Positions 54,182 through 63,446 are shown, counted from the stretch's first letter. The stretch: DNA of 64,000 nucleotides from Palsa-147 sp963771905 (GCA_963771905.1 CAVYVI010000009.1:558001-622000), one strand, 5' to 3'. The notes: generated from the sequence alone by a model not told the origin. Numbers and translations: made by a program.

Positions 54182-54235
54182 ACGGCACGCTGCCCTGAAT
54201 CGAAACGGGCAGAGGGACGCTAGACAAAAATTGAA

Positions 54236-54273
54236 GGGCTGCCACGCGAGGCGTGGCAGCCCTTTTTGTTTTT
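54236..54273 (+). terminator. Intrinsic terminator of unit B
   Basis: GGGCTGCCACGC, loop GAG, GCGTGGCAGCCC: a perfect 12-bp stem, followed by TTTTTGTTTTT. Confidence 0.9.
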
Positions 54274-54328
54274 GAGGTAGGCGTCGCTGTACGGAAAGTG
54301 GCGTGCACGCCATTACATAGCGATGGGC

Positions 54329-54366
54329 AAAAAAAACGGCCCGGCGAATTGCCGGGCCGTTTTTCT
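54329..54366. terminator. Bidirectional terminator between lon and unit B
   Basis: ACGGCCCGGC (54336-54345), loop GAATT, GCCGGGCCGT (54351-54360), flanked by an A-run on the left and a T-run on the right, so it can stop transcripts from both sides. It lies about 50 nt after the leftward lon stop. Confidence 0.9.
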
Positions 54367-54414
54367 TTTTCAGGTTTTTCGATCGGCAGTGCCAACCGAG
54401 TACGTTAGTTTCGA

Positions 54415-56835
54415 TTAGTGAACCGGTGCGATGGCCGGCCGGTCGGCTGTACGACGGCCGCCGCCGCTGACGGGCCGAAGAGGCTTCTCGATTTTGCCGA
54501 GAGCAATTTCCAGAGCCTGTTCGGCGGTGCGGACGAAGTGGATCGTCATCCCTTCGATCATTTCGGGCGGGAGATCTTCCTTCACGTTCGGCTCGTTCTC
54601 CGACGGAAGAATGACTTCGCGAATGCCGGCGCGTTTCGCGCCGAGCACTTTTTCCTTCACGCCGCCGATCGGCAGAACGACACCCGAAAGAGAAATTTCA
54701 CCAGTCATCGCTACGCGCGGGCGAACCGGCCGATTGCTGAGCAGGCTCACGAGCGCGGTCACCATCGCCACGCCCGCCGACGGACCGTCCTTCGGAATCG
54801 CGCCGGACGGCACGTGGATGTGGATGTCCTGCTTGCGGAAGAAATCGGGATCGATGCCGAATTCCTCCGCGTGCGCACGGACCCAACTCAACGCGGCGCG
54901 GGTGGATTCCTGCATGACCTCGCCGAGATGGCCGGTGACGGTGAATTGCTTGCCGCCGCGCATGGTGCTGGCTTCGATGAAGATGATGTCGCCGCCGACC
55001 GGCGTCCAAACGAGGCCGACGGAAACGCCGGGCTTCTCGACACGCTCTTCGACTTCTTTTTCGAGATGGAACTTCGGCACGCCGAGAGTTTCGAGAACGA
55101 CTTCGGGCGTGACGATGTGCTTTTCCGGCTTGCCTTCGGCGATGCGCCGCGCCTGCTTGCGAATCAAGCCCGCGATTTCACGTTCGAGATTGCGAACGCC
55201 GGCTTCGCGCGTGTAACTGTGAATGATTTCGCGCAGAGCCTCGTCGGTGAACTCGATTTGCTCGCCGAGTTTGAGACCGTGCTCGGTAATCTGGCGCGGA
55301 ATCAGAAAGCGCTTGGCGATATGGATTTTCTCTTCCTCGGTGTAGCCGGCGAGCTCGAGAATTTCCATGCGATCGCGCAGCGGCTCGGGGATGGGATCCA
55401 TCCAGTTGGCCGTGGCGATGAACATGACCTTCGAAAGATCGAAGGGCACGTCGAGATAATGATCGCGGAAGGTCGAGTTCTGCTCCGGATCGAGGACCTC
55501 CATCAATGCCGCCGCTGGATCGCCGCGAAAATCGCGGCCGAGTTTATCGACTTCGTCGAGCATGAGCACGGGATCCATCGTTTCCGCGCGGCGGATATTC
55601 TGGATGACTTGGCCGGGCAGAGCGCCGATGTAAGTGCGGCGATGGCCGCGGATTTCGGCTTCGTCGTGCATACCGCCGAGCGAGACACGGACGAACTTGC
55701 GGCCCATGGCGCGCGCGATGGATTTGCCGAGCGAAGTCTTGCCGACTCCGGGAGGCCCGACGAAGCAGAGAATCGGGCCTTTCATGCCGGGCTGAAGTTT
55801 CTTGACCGCCAGATAATCGAGAATGCGCTGCTTGACCTTTTTGAGGTCGTAGTGATCCTCGTTCAGGATTTCTTCGGCCTTGGCGATGTTGATGTCCTCG
55901 GTGCCCGAGGTCTTATTCCACGGCAGCGCGGTCATCCATTCGAGATAGGTGCGCGCGACCATGTATTCGGCGGAAGCGGGAGTCATGCGAGCGAGACGCT
56001 TGAGCTCGCGTTCGCATTCCTTCTTGCCTTCGGCCGACATGCCGGACTCTTCGACTTTCTTTCGAAGCTCATCGACTTCGGACTGCGTGTCATCGGAATC
56101 GCCGAGTTCCTTCTGAATCGCCTTCATTTGTTCGCGCAGTAGAAATTCGCGCTGGCCTTGATTCACTTGCTCCTGGACCTGCTCCTGGATGCGATTGCGC
56201 AGATCGAGGACTTCGCGCTCCTTGGCGAGCTCGCGGACAAGAATTTCGAGACGCTTGCGAACGCTGGCGGTCTCGAGCAATTCCTGGCGGAGCATGGTCG
56301 TGAGCGAAGGAAGCGTGCCGGCGATGAAATCCGCCATGCGGCCGGGCGAATCGATAGTCAGGATGACGCCCTGAAGATCGTCGGAAAGCTGCGGCGAACG
56401 AGCGACGACTTCGCGGAAAAGCTCCTGCGAATTGCGGACCAGAGCGGTCAGCTCGGAGTCCGGCTGCGTTTCAAGGTCGGGCTGCTGCTCGACGCTGGCG
56501 CGCAGAAAGGGCTTGATGCCAAGAATTTCGGTGACGCGAATGCGATACAAGCCTTCGAGAAAAGCTACAACGTTGCCGTTGGGCATGCGGACCATCTTAT
56601 GAACTTTGGCTGCGGTGCCGACGGCATGCAGGTCGGTTCCCGAAGGATCTTCGGTGCGCGGATCGAGTTGCGCGACCACGCCCAGCAACTTCTCGCCGCC
56701 TTCCAGCGAATCGAGGAGTGCCAGAGAGCTTTCCCGGCCGACGGTCAGCGGCATGACGGCACCTGGAAACAGGACCGTATCGCGAACCGGCAGAATGGCC
56801 AGCTCGTTGGGATTCGTTTTCGGGTTGGTTGTCAA
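54415..56835 (-). CDS. lon: ATP-dependent protease La (Lon)
   Basis: 806 residues from TTG 56835 (LTTNPKTNPNELAILPVRDTV), with GGGGG upstream. N-terminal substrate domain, Walker A GPPGVGKTSLGKS, Walker B PVLMLDEVDKLG, and the Ser-Lys dyad: KDGPSAGVAM (Ser) and GGVKEKVLGAKRAG (Lys). The frame extends to an ATG at 56943, but a TTTACT-17-TATAGT promoter ends right there, so the shorter form is preferred. Degrades damaged and regulatory proteins. A bidirectional terminator follows. Confidence 0.95.
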   Translation of the reverse strand: MTTNPKTNPNELAILPVRDTVLFPGAVMPLTVGRESSLALLDSLEGGEKLLGVVAQLDPRTEDPSGTDLHAVGTAAKVHKMVRMPNGNVVAFLEGLYRIRVTEILGIKPFLRASVEQQPDLETQPDSELTALVRNSQELFREVVARSPQLSDDLQGVILTIDSPGRMADFIAGTLPSLTTMLRQELLETASVRKRLEILVRELAKEREVLDLRNRIQEQVQEQVNQGQREFLLREQMKAIQKELGDSDDTQSEVDELRKKVEESGMSAEGKKECERELKRLARMTPASAEYMVARTYLEWMTALPWNKTSGTEDINIAKAEEILNEDHYDLKKVKQRILDYLAVKKLQPGMKGPILCFVGPPGVGKTSLGKSIARAMGRKFVRVSLGGMHDEAEIRGHRRTYIGALPGQVIQNIRRAETMDPVLMLDEVDKLGRDFRGDPAAALMEVLDPEQNSTFRDHYLDVPFDLSKVMFIATANWMDPIPEPLRDRMEILELAGYTEEEKIHIAKRFLIPRQITEHGLKLGEQIEFTDEALREIIHSYTREAGVRNLEREIAGLIRKQARRIAEGKPEKHIVTPEVVLETLGVPKFHLEKEVEERVEKPGVSVGLVWTPVGGDIIFIEASTMRGGKQFTVTGHLGEVMQESTRAALSWVRAHAEEFGIDPDFFRKQDIHIHVPSGAIPKDGPSAGVAMVTALVSLLSNRPVRPRVAMTGEISLSGVVLPIGGVKEKVLGAKRAGIREVILPSENEPNVKEDLPPEMIEGMTIHFVRTAEQALEIALGKIEKPLRPVSGGGRRTADRPAIAPVH

Positions 56836-56860
56836 AATGTCCCCCTTGGTATTCCACCAT

Positions 56861-56881
56861 CTATCAGATATCGACTGATAG
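56861..56881 (-). promoter_or_regulatory. Inverted repeat in the lon leader
   Basis: CTATCAG (56861-56867), 7-nt spacer, CTGATAG (56875-56881), a perfect 7-bp repeat in the predicted untranslated leader between the lon promoter and the TTG. It is not CIRCE or a standard HspR site as I know them; operator or RNA hairpin. Confidence 0.5.
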
Positions 56882-56944
56882 TCAATTGGATGCAACAGGG
56901 CGGGAAAGGATTGCGAGCCCTCAATCGGAGTATCAGGAAGCATG

Positions 56945-56973
56945 ACTATAAGGCACTAAAGGAAAAAAGTAAA
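56945..56973 (-). promoter_or_regulatory. Predicted lon promoter
   Basis: Minus strand TTTACT (56973-56968), 17-nt spacer, TATAGT (56950-56945). Predicted transcript start near 56938, giving a ~100-nt leader to TTG 56835. Confidence 0.5.
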
Positions 56974-57073
56974 TAGTCCAAGCTATTGAATGCAAGGTGT
57001 TTAATAAAACAGACCGTTGGGTTACGGATGAGCGCAGCCGATAGAATGGAGGGAATCCTGTGATTTCCGATGG

Positions 57074-58399
57074 TTATCGCTTGAGAAATTCCCGCTGAAC
57101 AAAGTCGAGCGCGGCGTCGCGAGTCTGGATTCGGCCTTCGAGCTGGGCGTCCTCGACGCTGCGGAGGATGTCTTTAAATTCGGGGCCGGGGATCAGCCCG
57201 AAGGCTTTGAGGTCGTCGCCGGTGATCAGGCGGGACGGGCGAACCTCTTCGGGAGGAGTTTCGGCGAGAAAGCGACGGACGAAGTCGTAGATCTCGAGCT
57301 GGCGGTGGCTCGAGAGGCAATCGAGGCGGTGCAATTCCAGATGCTCGTCGAAATGCGGCAGGCGAACGAAGCGCTTAAGAGTCGACGGGCGCATCTGGGG
57401 GACGTCCTTGAAGCGCAGATGATTGGCGACGAGCGCGGCGACTTGCTCGGTATCGCTGTTGGGAAAGCGCAGGCGGCGGCAGATGTCTTCGGCTATGCGC
57501 GTTCCGACATCGACGTGACCGTCGAAGCGAATTCGGGTGCCGGGTCCAGCTTGCGGCGTGAAGGTCGGGGGCTTGCCGACGTCATGGAGAAGAACGCCCC
57601 AGGCGAGCGCGCGAGAAGCTCCGGCGGGCAGCATTTCGAGCATGAGGCGCGTGTGAATCCAGACGTCGCCTTCGGGATGAAATTGCGGCGGTTGCTCGAC
57701 GCCCTTCATGCGTGCAATTTCGGGGAGAACCTGGGCGAGGAGGCCGGTGTCGTCCAGCAATTCGAAGCCGCGTCGGGCGGCGCCTTCGATGAGAATTTTG
57801 GTCAGTTCGTCACGCAGGCGTTCGGCGGAGACGACGTGAATTTCAGGCGCGAGTTTTTGAATGGCGGCAAACGTCGCGGGCTCGATTGAAAAGCCAAAGC
57901 GAGCGGCGAAGCGGACGGCGCGAACCATGCGCAGCTTGTCTTCGCGGAAACGCGTTTCCGGATCGCCGATAGCGCGAATGATTCCGGCGCGAAGATCGGC
58001 GCGCCCGCCGACGTAATCGAGAACTTCGCGAGTGAGGGGATCGAGAAGAAGGCCGTTAATGGTGAAGTCGCGGCGCGCAACATCCTCGCGCGCCGTCTTG
58101 GCGAAGACGACATGATCAGGATGGCGGCCATCGGAATAGCCGATGTCGGAGCGAAACGTGGCAACTTCGACCTGGGCGCCGTCCTCGACGACGAGAATGA
58201 CGCCGAATTGCGCGCCGACAGCCTGGCTTTCGGGAAACATTTCCTGGACGCGTCCGGGATGGGCGTCGGTTGCGACGTCGTAGTCGAGCGGCTCGCGGCC
58301 GAGCTCAAGATCGCGCACGCAGCCGCCGACGAGGTAGGCCTGATGGCCTGCCTCACGGAGCTTGCGGCAGATTTTATCGGCGAGTTCGCGCGCGCTCAT
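57074..58399 (-). CDS. cca: CCA tRNA nucleotidyltransferase / poly(A) polymerase-family protein with HD domain
   Basis: 441 residues from ATG 58399 (GTG 58435 is an alternative). Class II nucleotidyltransferase head: LVGGCVRDLELGREPLDYDVAT, RRDFTINGLLLDP and the AEDKLRMVRAVRFAARFGF-like RFREDKLRMVRAVRFAARFGF region, then an HD domain (WGVLLHDVGKP; HVDVGTRIAEDICRRLRFP). Adds or repairs CCA at tRNA 3' ends; whether it adds CCA alone or only CC/A cannot be told. Neighbours lon and a phosphatase gene. Confidence 0.9.
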   Translation of the reverse strand: MSARELADKICRKLREAGHQAYLVGGCVRDLELGREPLDYDVATDAHPGRVQEMFPESQAVGAQFGVILVVEDGAQVEVATFRSDIGYSDGRHPDHVVFAKTAREDVARRDFTINGLLLDPLTREVLDYVGGRADLRAGIIRAIGDPETRFREDKLRMVRAVRFAARFGFSIEPATFAAIQKLAPEIHVVSAERLRDELTKILIEGAARRGFELLDDTGLLAQVLPEIARMKGVEQPPQFHPEGDVWIHTRLMLEMLPAGASRALAWGVLLHDVGKPPTFTPQAGPGTRIRFDGHVDVGTRIAEDICRRLRFPNSDTEQVAALVANHLRFKDVPQMRPSTLKRFVRLPHFDEHLELHRLDCLSSHRQLEIYDFVRRFLAETPPEEVRPSRLITGDDLKAFGLIPGPEFKDILRSVEDAQLEGRIQTRDAALDFVQREFLKR

Positions 58400-58505
58400 G
58401 CGGCGATTATGCGGGAAACGCTCGATTCGCGCCACCGTGGGGCAATCGGTTGCGATTTTCGAAGCGAAACTTACTGGAAAGGCGCGACGATTCGCGAAAA
58501 GACGC

Positions 58506-59702
58506 TTACTGGAAACGGGCGATGAGGCAGGTGATGTCGTCGTGCTGGCGCGTGGCGCCGACGAAGCCGTCGACGTCGGCGAGCAAATTTTTCAGAATTT
58601 CGGCAGAGCTCAAATTGGCGGACGAATTCAATTGCGCGAAGACGCGCGCTTCGGAGTATTCCTCCTCCGCGGAGTTTTCCGCCTCAACCAGACCGTCGGT
58701 GAAAATTACCAGGACATCGCCGGTATCGATGGACGCCGCGCCGGAATCGTAGTGCCCCGGCGCGCCATCGACGCCGATTCCGAGGGGAATGCCGCCGATT
58801 TCGAGCCGTTCGCGCCGGCCAGAGGCGTGTTGAAGAATGGGAGCGTTGTGGCCTGCGTTGATATAGCGCAGCGAGCGGCCGCCCGGCTCGACTTCAGCGA
58901 TGAAAGCGGTGGTGAAGCGCAGGCCGTCGAGGCTGTGCGCGCAAGCGTAGCGATCGAGTGCGGCGACGAGAGCATCGAGCGTGCCGGGAGTGGCAGCGAG
59001 AGTGCGGAGTCCCGCCTGGAACGAGGCCATGAGCAACGCCGCGGGCACGCTCTTTCCTGCGACATCGGCGACGACAAGAATCAAACGGTCGGGCGCGTCG
59101 CTGCCGGAGGGCGCGGGGCGAAGAAAAGCGTCGTAGTAATCGCCGGCCACAGTGTTCGCCGGGCGAGTGGCAAACGCGATGTCGATTCCGGCAATTTGCG
59201 GGGCTTCGCGGGGAACGAGCCAGGATTGAATTTCGCGGGCGATCTCGAGATCGCGCTTCATCGTGATGCGATCGGCGAGCTCGAGCGCCAATAGCAGGAA
59301 AATAAGCAGGCCGGAGATTTCGAAGAAGATCGCAAAGTCCGCATGCGAGCGCCCACCGAGAATCGATGCGGGAATGGGATAGACGAACAGAGCCGCGGCG
59401 ATGAGCAGCAGAACGCGGCGAGAGGGCGAGAGCTTCATCAACATCGCCTGAAACAGCGCCCAAGCCCCGCGGAAGGCACGCTTCAATCCTCTTCTTTGCG
59501 GGATCGTGGACCAATCGACATCGCGGGAATAGAGGCTGTAGCTCTGACGCGCTTCGGAAACAAACTGGCTCCAGAGGCGTTCGACTTCGACGCCTTCGGT
59601 GATTCGCTGCCAATAGTCGCGTAGGCGGTTTATGGCACCGATCGCGCGTTTCCCGGACGAGGGGCGCGGGGATTGAGGGGAATTGGAATCGTCGGCAGGC
59701 AT
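58506..59702 (-). CDS. Membrane PP2C/SpoIIE-type serine phosphatase
   Basis: 398 residues from ATG 59702. Cytosolic N-terminus, two or three membrane helices (VLLLIAAALFVYPIPASIL; FAIFFEISGLLIFLLLALEL), a linker coiled coil (DRITMKRDLEIAREIQSWLVP) and the SpoIIE/RsbU phosphatase domain (TVAGDYYDAF, LVVADVAGKSVPAALLMASFQAGLR, TTAFIAEVEPGGRSLRYINAGHNAP, VLVIFTDGLVEAENS, DDITCLIARF). Such enzymes dephosphorylate anti-anti-sigma factors; no partner is nearby. TATAAT ends 9 nt upstream of the ATG. Confidence 0.9.
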   Translation of the reverse strand: MPADDSNSPQSPRPSSGKRAIGAINRLRDYWQRITEGVEVERLWSQFVSEARQSYSLYSRDVDWSTIPQRRGLKRAFRGAWALFQAMLMKLSPSRRVLLLIAAALFVYPIPASILGGRSHADFAIFFEISGLLIFLLLALELADRITMKRDLEIAREIQSWLVPREAPQIAGIDIAFATRPANTVAGDYYDAFLRPAPSGSDAPDRLILVVADVAGKSVPAALLMASFQAGLRTLAATPGTLDALVAALDRYACAHSLDGLRFTTAFIAEVEPGGRSLRYINAGHNAPILQHASGRRERLEIGGIPLGIGVDGAPGHYDSGAASIDTGDVLVIFTDGLVEAENSAEEEYSEARVFAQLNSSANLSSAEILKNLLADVDGFVGATRQHDDITCLIARFQ

Positions 59703-59711
59703 GCGGCCGTG

Positions 59712-59717
59712 ATTATA
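59712..59717 (-). promoter_or_regulatory. -10 element of the PP2C phosphatase gene
   Basis: Perfect TATAAT on the minus strand (59717-59712), 9 nt before ATG 59702; implies a leader of a few nucleotides at most. Confidence 0.5.
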
Positions 59718-59807
59718 GAACAGCATGCGACGCGGCGTGCGAGCGGATCACGCTGACGAATTTGGGGCAGGAGTGCGAGCGACGGCGCGGCAGGCAGAAA
59801 CCGGAGT

Positions 59808-61073
59808 TCAGTCCGGCTTCGGCTTGGCTAGGGAGCCGCCGAGCTGGAGCTTATCGAAACCGAAGCGGTCGCGGAGGCGATCGGCGGTGCGCGCGAGTCG
59901 CTCGAGCTTGGCTCTCTGGTCCGCATCGAGCAGGCCGAGTTGCTGCGTGCCGGAAGAGAGCGTTTCGAGAGAGACGCCGATGAGGCGAAGCATGGCGCGG
60001 CCATCCCAATTTTGCGTGAAAAGATTTTTCGCAATGGCGAGAATCACGCCGTCGAGATCGGTCGGCTCGGCGAGCGTTTTGCTGCGCGTGACGGTACGGA
60101 AATCGATGTAGCGCAGCGTGAGGCTGATGGTGCGAGTGTAAAGTCCGGAATCGCGCAGGCGCTTTGCGGCTTTCTGCGCGAGATAACTGAGCGTCGATTC
60201 GAGAAGCGCACGATCGCGTGTGTCCGCGCCGAAGGTTTGATTGTGCGAAATGGATTTCGCCTCGGCGTCGACGAAAAATTCGAAAGAGTCGCCGCCGAAT
60301 GCCTTGCGGTGCAGCGCCGTGCCCCAGCGGCCGAAGCGTTCTTCGAGTTTCTCGAGAGGCACGGCGGAGAGCTGGCCGACGGTGAGAATTCCAATCACGT
60401 GAAGCGCCGCTTCGGTGACGCGGCCGATGCCGGGAATTTTGCGGACATCGAGCGGCGCGAGAAATGCGGGCTCCATTCCGGCAGCGACCCAGACGAGACC
60501 GCGCGGCTTGGCTTGCTCGGAAGCGACTTTCGCGACGAGGCGCGTTGAGGCGAGGCCGGCCGAGCAGGGAAGGCCGGTGGACTTTCGAATATCGCGCAGC
60601 AAATGATCCGCGGCAACGAGCGGCGGGCCGTGAAGGCGCTCGGTGCCGCTGAGATCGAGATACGCTTCGTCGACCGACGCCATTTCGACGATCGGCGAAT
60701 ATTGCGCGAGCAAGGCGGCGATGCGGTCGCTCCATTGCGAATAGAGCTCGTGGCGATTGTCGAGGTAGACCGCGTGAGGGCAGAGGCGGCCCGCGGTCCG
60801 CAGCGGCATCGCCGAATGAATGCCGAAGCGGCGGGCCTCATAGCTTGCGGAGGTGACTACGCCGCGTTGATCTTTTTGTCCCCCTACGACGACGGGCAGG
60901 CCGCGCAGCTCAGGGTGCGAGAGCAGCTCGACGGAAACGAAGAAGGCGTCCATGTCGATATGAAGAATCGGCGTGGCGGAACTTGCGGAAGCGGCGGAGA
61001 AGGATTGCGCGCCCGCGGAGGCTTCAGCGGTCGAGGAAGAATGCTTTGCGCGATAGCGGGCGAGTTTCGGCAT
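59808..61073 (-). CDS. dinB: DNA polymerase IV (Y-family)
   Basis: 421 residues. Palm motifs ILHIDMDAFFVSVE and SPIVEMASVDEAYLDLSGTE hold the catalytic acids; VVVGGQKDQRGVVTSASYEAR, the thumb helix-hairpin-helix (VRKIPGIGRVTEAAL) and the little-finger domain (AKSISHNQTFGADTRD, RTISLTLRYIDFRTVTRS) follow. Error-prone translesion polymerase. An Ala/Ser-rich N-terminal extension of ~33 residues precedes the core. I see no clear SOS box upstream and no beta-clamp motif that I would bet on at the C-terminus. Confidence 0.95.
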   Translation of the reverse strand: MPKLARYRAKHSSSTAEASAGAQSFSAASASSATPILHIDMDAFFVSVELLSHPELRGLPVVVGGQKDQRGVVTSASYEARRFGIHSAMPLRTAGRLCPHAVYLDNRHELYSQWSDRIAALLAQYSPIVEMASVDEAYLDLSGTERLHGPPLVAADHLLRDIRKSTGLPCSAGLASTRLVAKVASEQAKPRGLVWVAAGMEPAFLAPLDVRKIPGIGRVTEAALHVIGILTVGQLSAVPLEKLEERFGRWGTALHRKAFGGDSFEFFVDAEAKSISHNQTFGADTRDRALLESTLSYLAQKAAKRLRDSGLYTRTISLTLRYIDFRTVTRSKTLAEPTDLDGVILAIAKNLFTQNWDGRAMLRLIGVSLETLSSGTQQLGLLDADQRAKLERLARTADRLRDRFGFDKLQLGGSLAKPKPD

Positions 61074-61164
61074 GCGGATCGTTCGAGGAAACTATACATC
61101 TTCTAAAGAGGTGCGGTCGAAGAGGACGAGACGCCATCGAAGGGTGCTGCGCGATGCGCTCTTG

Positions 61165-62040
61165 CTATTGCCGGGAGACGGAAATAACCCGGGGGATACC
61201 GGCGAGATCGTTGGTGACGCGAACATCGGCCCACGCGGCGGAATTTTCGATGACCGTGCGAACAGCGGAGAGGGAATCGTGGCCGAGTTCGAGGATGAGC
61301 ATTCCGCCGGAGTGGAGAGCGGCGGCGGCGGCAGGAATCAGCGGCCCGTAAACAGCGAGGCCATCTTCGCCGGCGAAGAATGCGATTTCCGGCTCGTGAG
61401 CGCGGACTTCGCGCTGGAGTTGTGGCGCTTCATGGAGCGGGACGTACGGAGGATTGCTGACGACGAGATCGAAGCGGCGCGTCTCCGTTGCAAACGCGTC
61501 GAGAAGATTTGTTTCGGTGAAATGAATGCGATCAGCAAAGCCGTGCCGCGCGGCATTGCGGCGCGCGACTTCGAGCGCGGCGGCTGAAATATCAGTCGCG
61601 AAAATTTCGGCGCGCGAAAATTCAGATGCCAGCGCGACCGCGACGCAGCCCGAGCCTGTGCCAACATCCGCTATGCGAAGCGGCTCGTTCTTGCGTGCGG
61701 CGCCGAGGCGCTCGAGCGCGACTTCGATGACATGTTCGGTTTCGGGGCGCGGGATCAGAACGGCCGGCGTGACTTCGTATTCGAGTCCCCAGAATTCCTG
61801 CGTGCCGGTCAGATATTGCGTCGGAACGCCGCTCGAGCGCTGCGCGACGAGTTCAAAAAAACGCGCGGCTGCGGCGGGATCGAGCGCGGCTTCGGGATGC
61901 GCGTAGATCCACGCGCGATCGCGGCCGAGCGTATGCATCAGCAGAAGCTCCGCGGCAAGGGAGTGTGACGGCACGCGCGCTTCGTCCAGGCGCGCCATGG
62001 CTTCCTTCAGCGCGCGGCGGATGTCGATTGTATTCGTCAT
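61165..62040 (-). CDS. prmC: Peptide chain release factor N5-glutamine methyltransferase
   Basis: 291 residues from ATG 62040 (TNTIDIRRALKEAMARLDEARVPS). Methylates the GGQ glutamine of release factors. SAM motif IADVGTGSGCVAVALA and catalytic VVSNPPYVP are present, as is PRPETEHVIEVAL. The frame extends 17 codons upstream without family match. It lies 59 nt after prfA, encoding its substrate, in the usual prfA-prmC order. Confidence 0.96.
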   Translation of the reverse strand: MTNTIDIRRALKEAMARLDEARVPSHSLAAELLLMHTLGRDRAWIYAHPEAALDPAAAARFFELVAQRSSGVPTQYLTGTQEFWGLEYEVTPAVLIPRPETEHVIEVALERLGAARKNEPLRIADVGTGSGCVAVALASEFSRAEIFATDISAAALEVARRNAARHGFADRIHFTETNLLDAFATETRRFDLVVSNPPYVPLHEAPQLQREVRAHEPEIAFFAGEDGLAVYGPLIPAAAAALHSGGMLILELGHDSLSAVRTVIENSAAWADVRVTNDLAGIPRVISVSRQ

Positions 62041-62099
62041 TGCACCCAACGCACCCAATCGAGCCACCGGATTGTGCGGATTTGCTTGCATGACATGCT

Positions 62100-63191
62100 C
62101 TACGCGTCGTCGAGTTCTTGATTCAAGCGTTCGGCTTCGTAATGCGTGACGAGCGCGTCGACGAGCGGGCCGAGCTTTCCTTCCATCACGAGATTGAGCT
62201 GGTGGAGCGTCAGGCCGATGCGGTGATCGGTGACGCGATTCTGCGGGAAATTGTACGTGCGAATTTTTTCGGAGCGGTCGCCGGTCTTGATCTGGCCGCG
62301 GCGTTCGGCGGCAATCTGCGCATGCTGCTTTTCCTGCTCCATTTCGTAGAGGCGTGCGCGGAGAACGCGCATGGCCTTGGCACGATTTTTGATCTGCGAT
62401 TTTTCATCCTGCTGCGAAACGACGAGGCCCGAGGGAATGTGCGTGATGCGCACGGCGGAGTACGTCGTGTTGACGGACTGGCCGCCCGGGCCGGAGGAGC
62501 AGAACGTATCGACGCGAAGATCTTTCGCTTCGATCTTGATGTCGATTTCGTCGGCTTCGGGAAGGACGGCGACGGTGGCCGCCGAGGTGTGAATGCGGCC
62601 GGCCTGCTCGGTCGAGGGCACGCGCTGGACGCGATGCACGCCGCTTTCGTATTTCAGCTTCGAATAGACCTTGTTGCCCTGAATCGCGGCGACGATTTCC
62701 TTCACGCCGCCGACGGACGACGCGGAACTTTCGAGTACTTCGACGCGCCAGCCTTGCGCTTCCGCGTAGCGCGAATACATGCGATAGAGCTCGCCGGCAA
62801 AGAGCGAAGCTTCGTCGCCGCCGGTGCCGGCGCGAATTTCGACGAGGACGTTCTTGTCGTCGTTCGGATCGCGCGGCAAGAGCAGAATCTTCAGCTCAAG
62901 TTCGATTTTCTGCAGGCGCTCCTCGAGCAAGTGCTCTTCGTCGTGCGCCATCTGCTTCATTTCCGGATCATCGGTCTCGACGAGCAATTGCTTCGCACCG
63001 GTGAGATTCTTCTCGAATTCCTTCCACTCGCGGTATTTCGCGACGACTTCGGCGAGCTCGGCGTGCGTTTTGGCGAGCTTCTGGTAGCGCGAAGAATCGA
63101 TCAGGACTTCGGGTGAAGACAGCTGCTTCGTCAGGTCTTCGTACTTCGCTTCGATGGCGTCCAGCTTTTGAAAAAGTTTACCGTTTGCCAT
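62100..63191 (-). CDS. prfA: Peptide chain release factor 1
   Basis: 363 residues from ATG 63191 (ANGKLFQKLDAIEAKYEDLTKQLSS). Recognises UAA and UAG. The tripeptide anticodon region reads VQRVPSTEQAGRIHTSAATV (PxT as PST) and the catalytic loop is SSGPGGQSVNTTYSAVRITH. GTGGDEASLFAGELYRMYSRYAEAQGW is the usual conserved core. The open frame continues 54 codons upstream with a hydrophobic, non-homologous stretch, which is excluded. Confidence 0.96.
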   Translation of the reverse strand: MANGKLFQKLDAIEAKYEDLTKQLSSPEVLIDSSRYQKLAKTHAELAEVVAKYREWKEFEKNLTGAKQLLVETDDPEMKQMAHDEEHLLEERLQKIELELKILLLPRDPNDDKNVLVEIRAGTGGDEASLFAGELYRMYSRYAEAQGWRVEVLESSASSVGGVKEIVAAIQGNKVYSKLKYESGVHRVQRVPSTEQAGRIHTSAATVAVLPEADEIDIKIEAKDLRVDTFCSSGPGGQSVNTTYSAVRITHIPSGLVVSQQDEKSQIKNRAKAMRVLRARLYEMEQEKQHAQIAAERRGQIKTGDRSEKIRTYNFPQNRVTDHRIGLTLHQLNLVMEGKLGPLVDALVTHYEAERLNQELDDA

Positions 63192-63446
63192 GACACAGCC
63201 TCGGGTGTGCGAAAAATACAAAATAGAAAAGAGAATAGGAAAAACGAAAACCAGGGATCGGCGAATTCGGACGCCGGCGATTGCGGCGCGAGAGGTTCGA
63301 GCTAATAGAACGCGGTGGTCATTGCGAACAGCCTGAAACAAGGATAGACGCAATGCCGGAAGCTGTCAAATTGACGCGCCCGGCGGTGTGCGCGGAGCGC
63401 GGATTGCTGCGGATGGCGGCGTGTACTACGATAGCGGCGCGAATTC

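Larger units (their letters stand above)
53860..54273 (+). repeat. Tandem unit B (conserved block, small ORFs, terminator)
   Basis: Second copy of the unit. GGTGAAAAAACAAACGGGG at 53860-53878; GCGTAAGTGC at 53937-53946; an ATGAAT/ATTCAT stem near 53995-54012; GGGC-ATACA-GCCC hairpin near 54016-54028; GAGGGGAG ribosome binding site; ATG 54059/54062; terminator 54236-54273. The 126-nt central block is 84/126 identical to unit A. Confidence 0.75.

Noticed and set aside
53353..54273. Tandem units as a known riboswitch (c-di-GMP, cobalamin, fluoride, ZTP, SAM, guanidine)
   Set aside because: None of the conserved core motifs of these classes that I remember is present, and in part the block also reads as protein.
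61074..61150. SOS box upstream of dinB
   Set aside because: GTTC occurs but without a second half-site at the expected distance in direct or inverted form.
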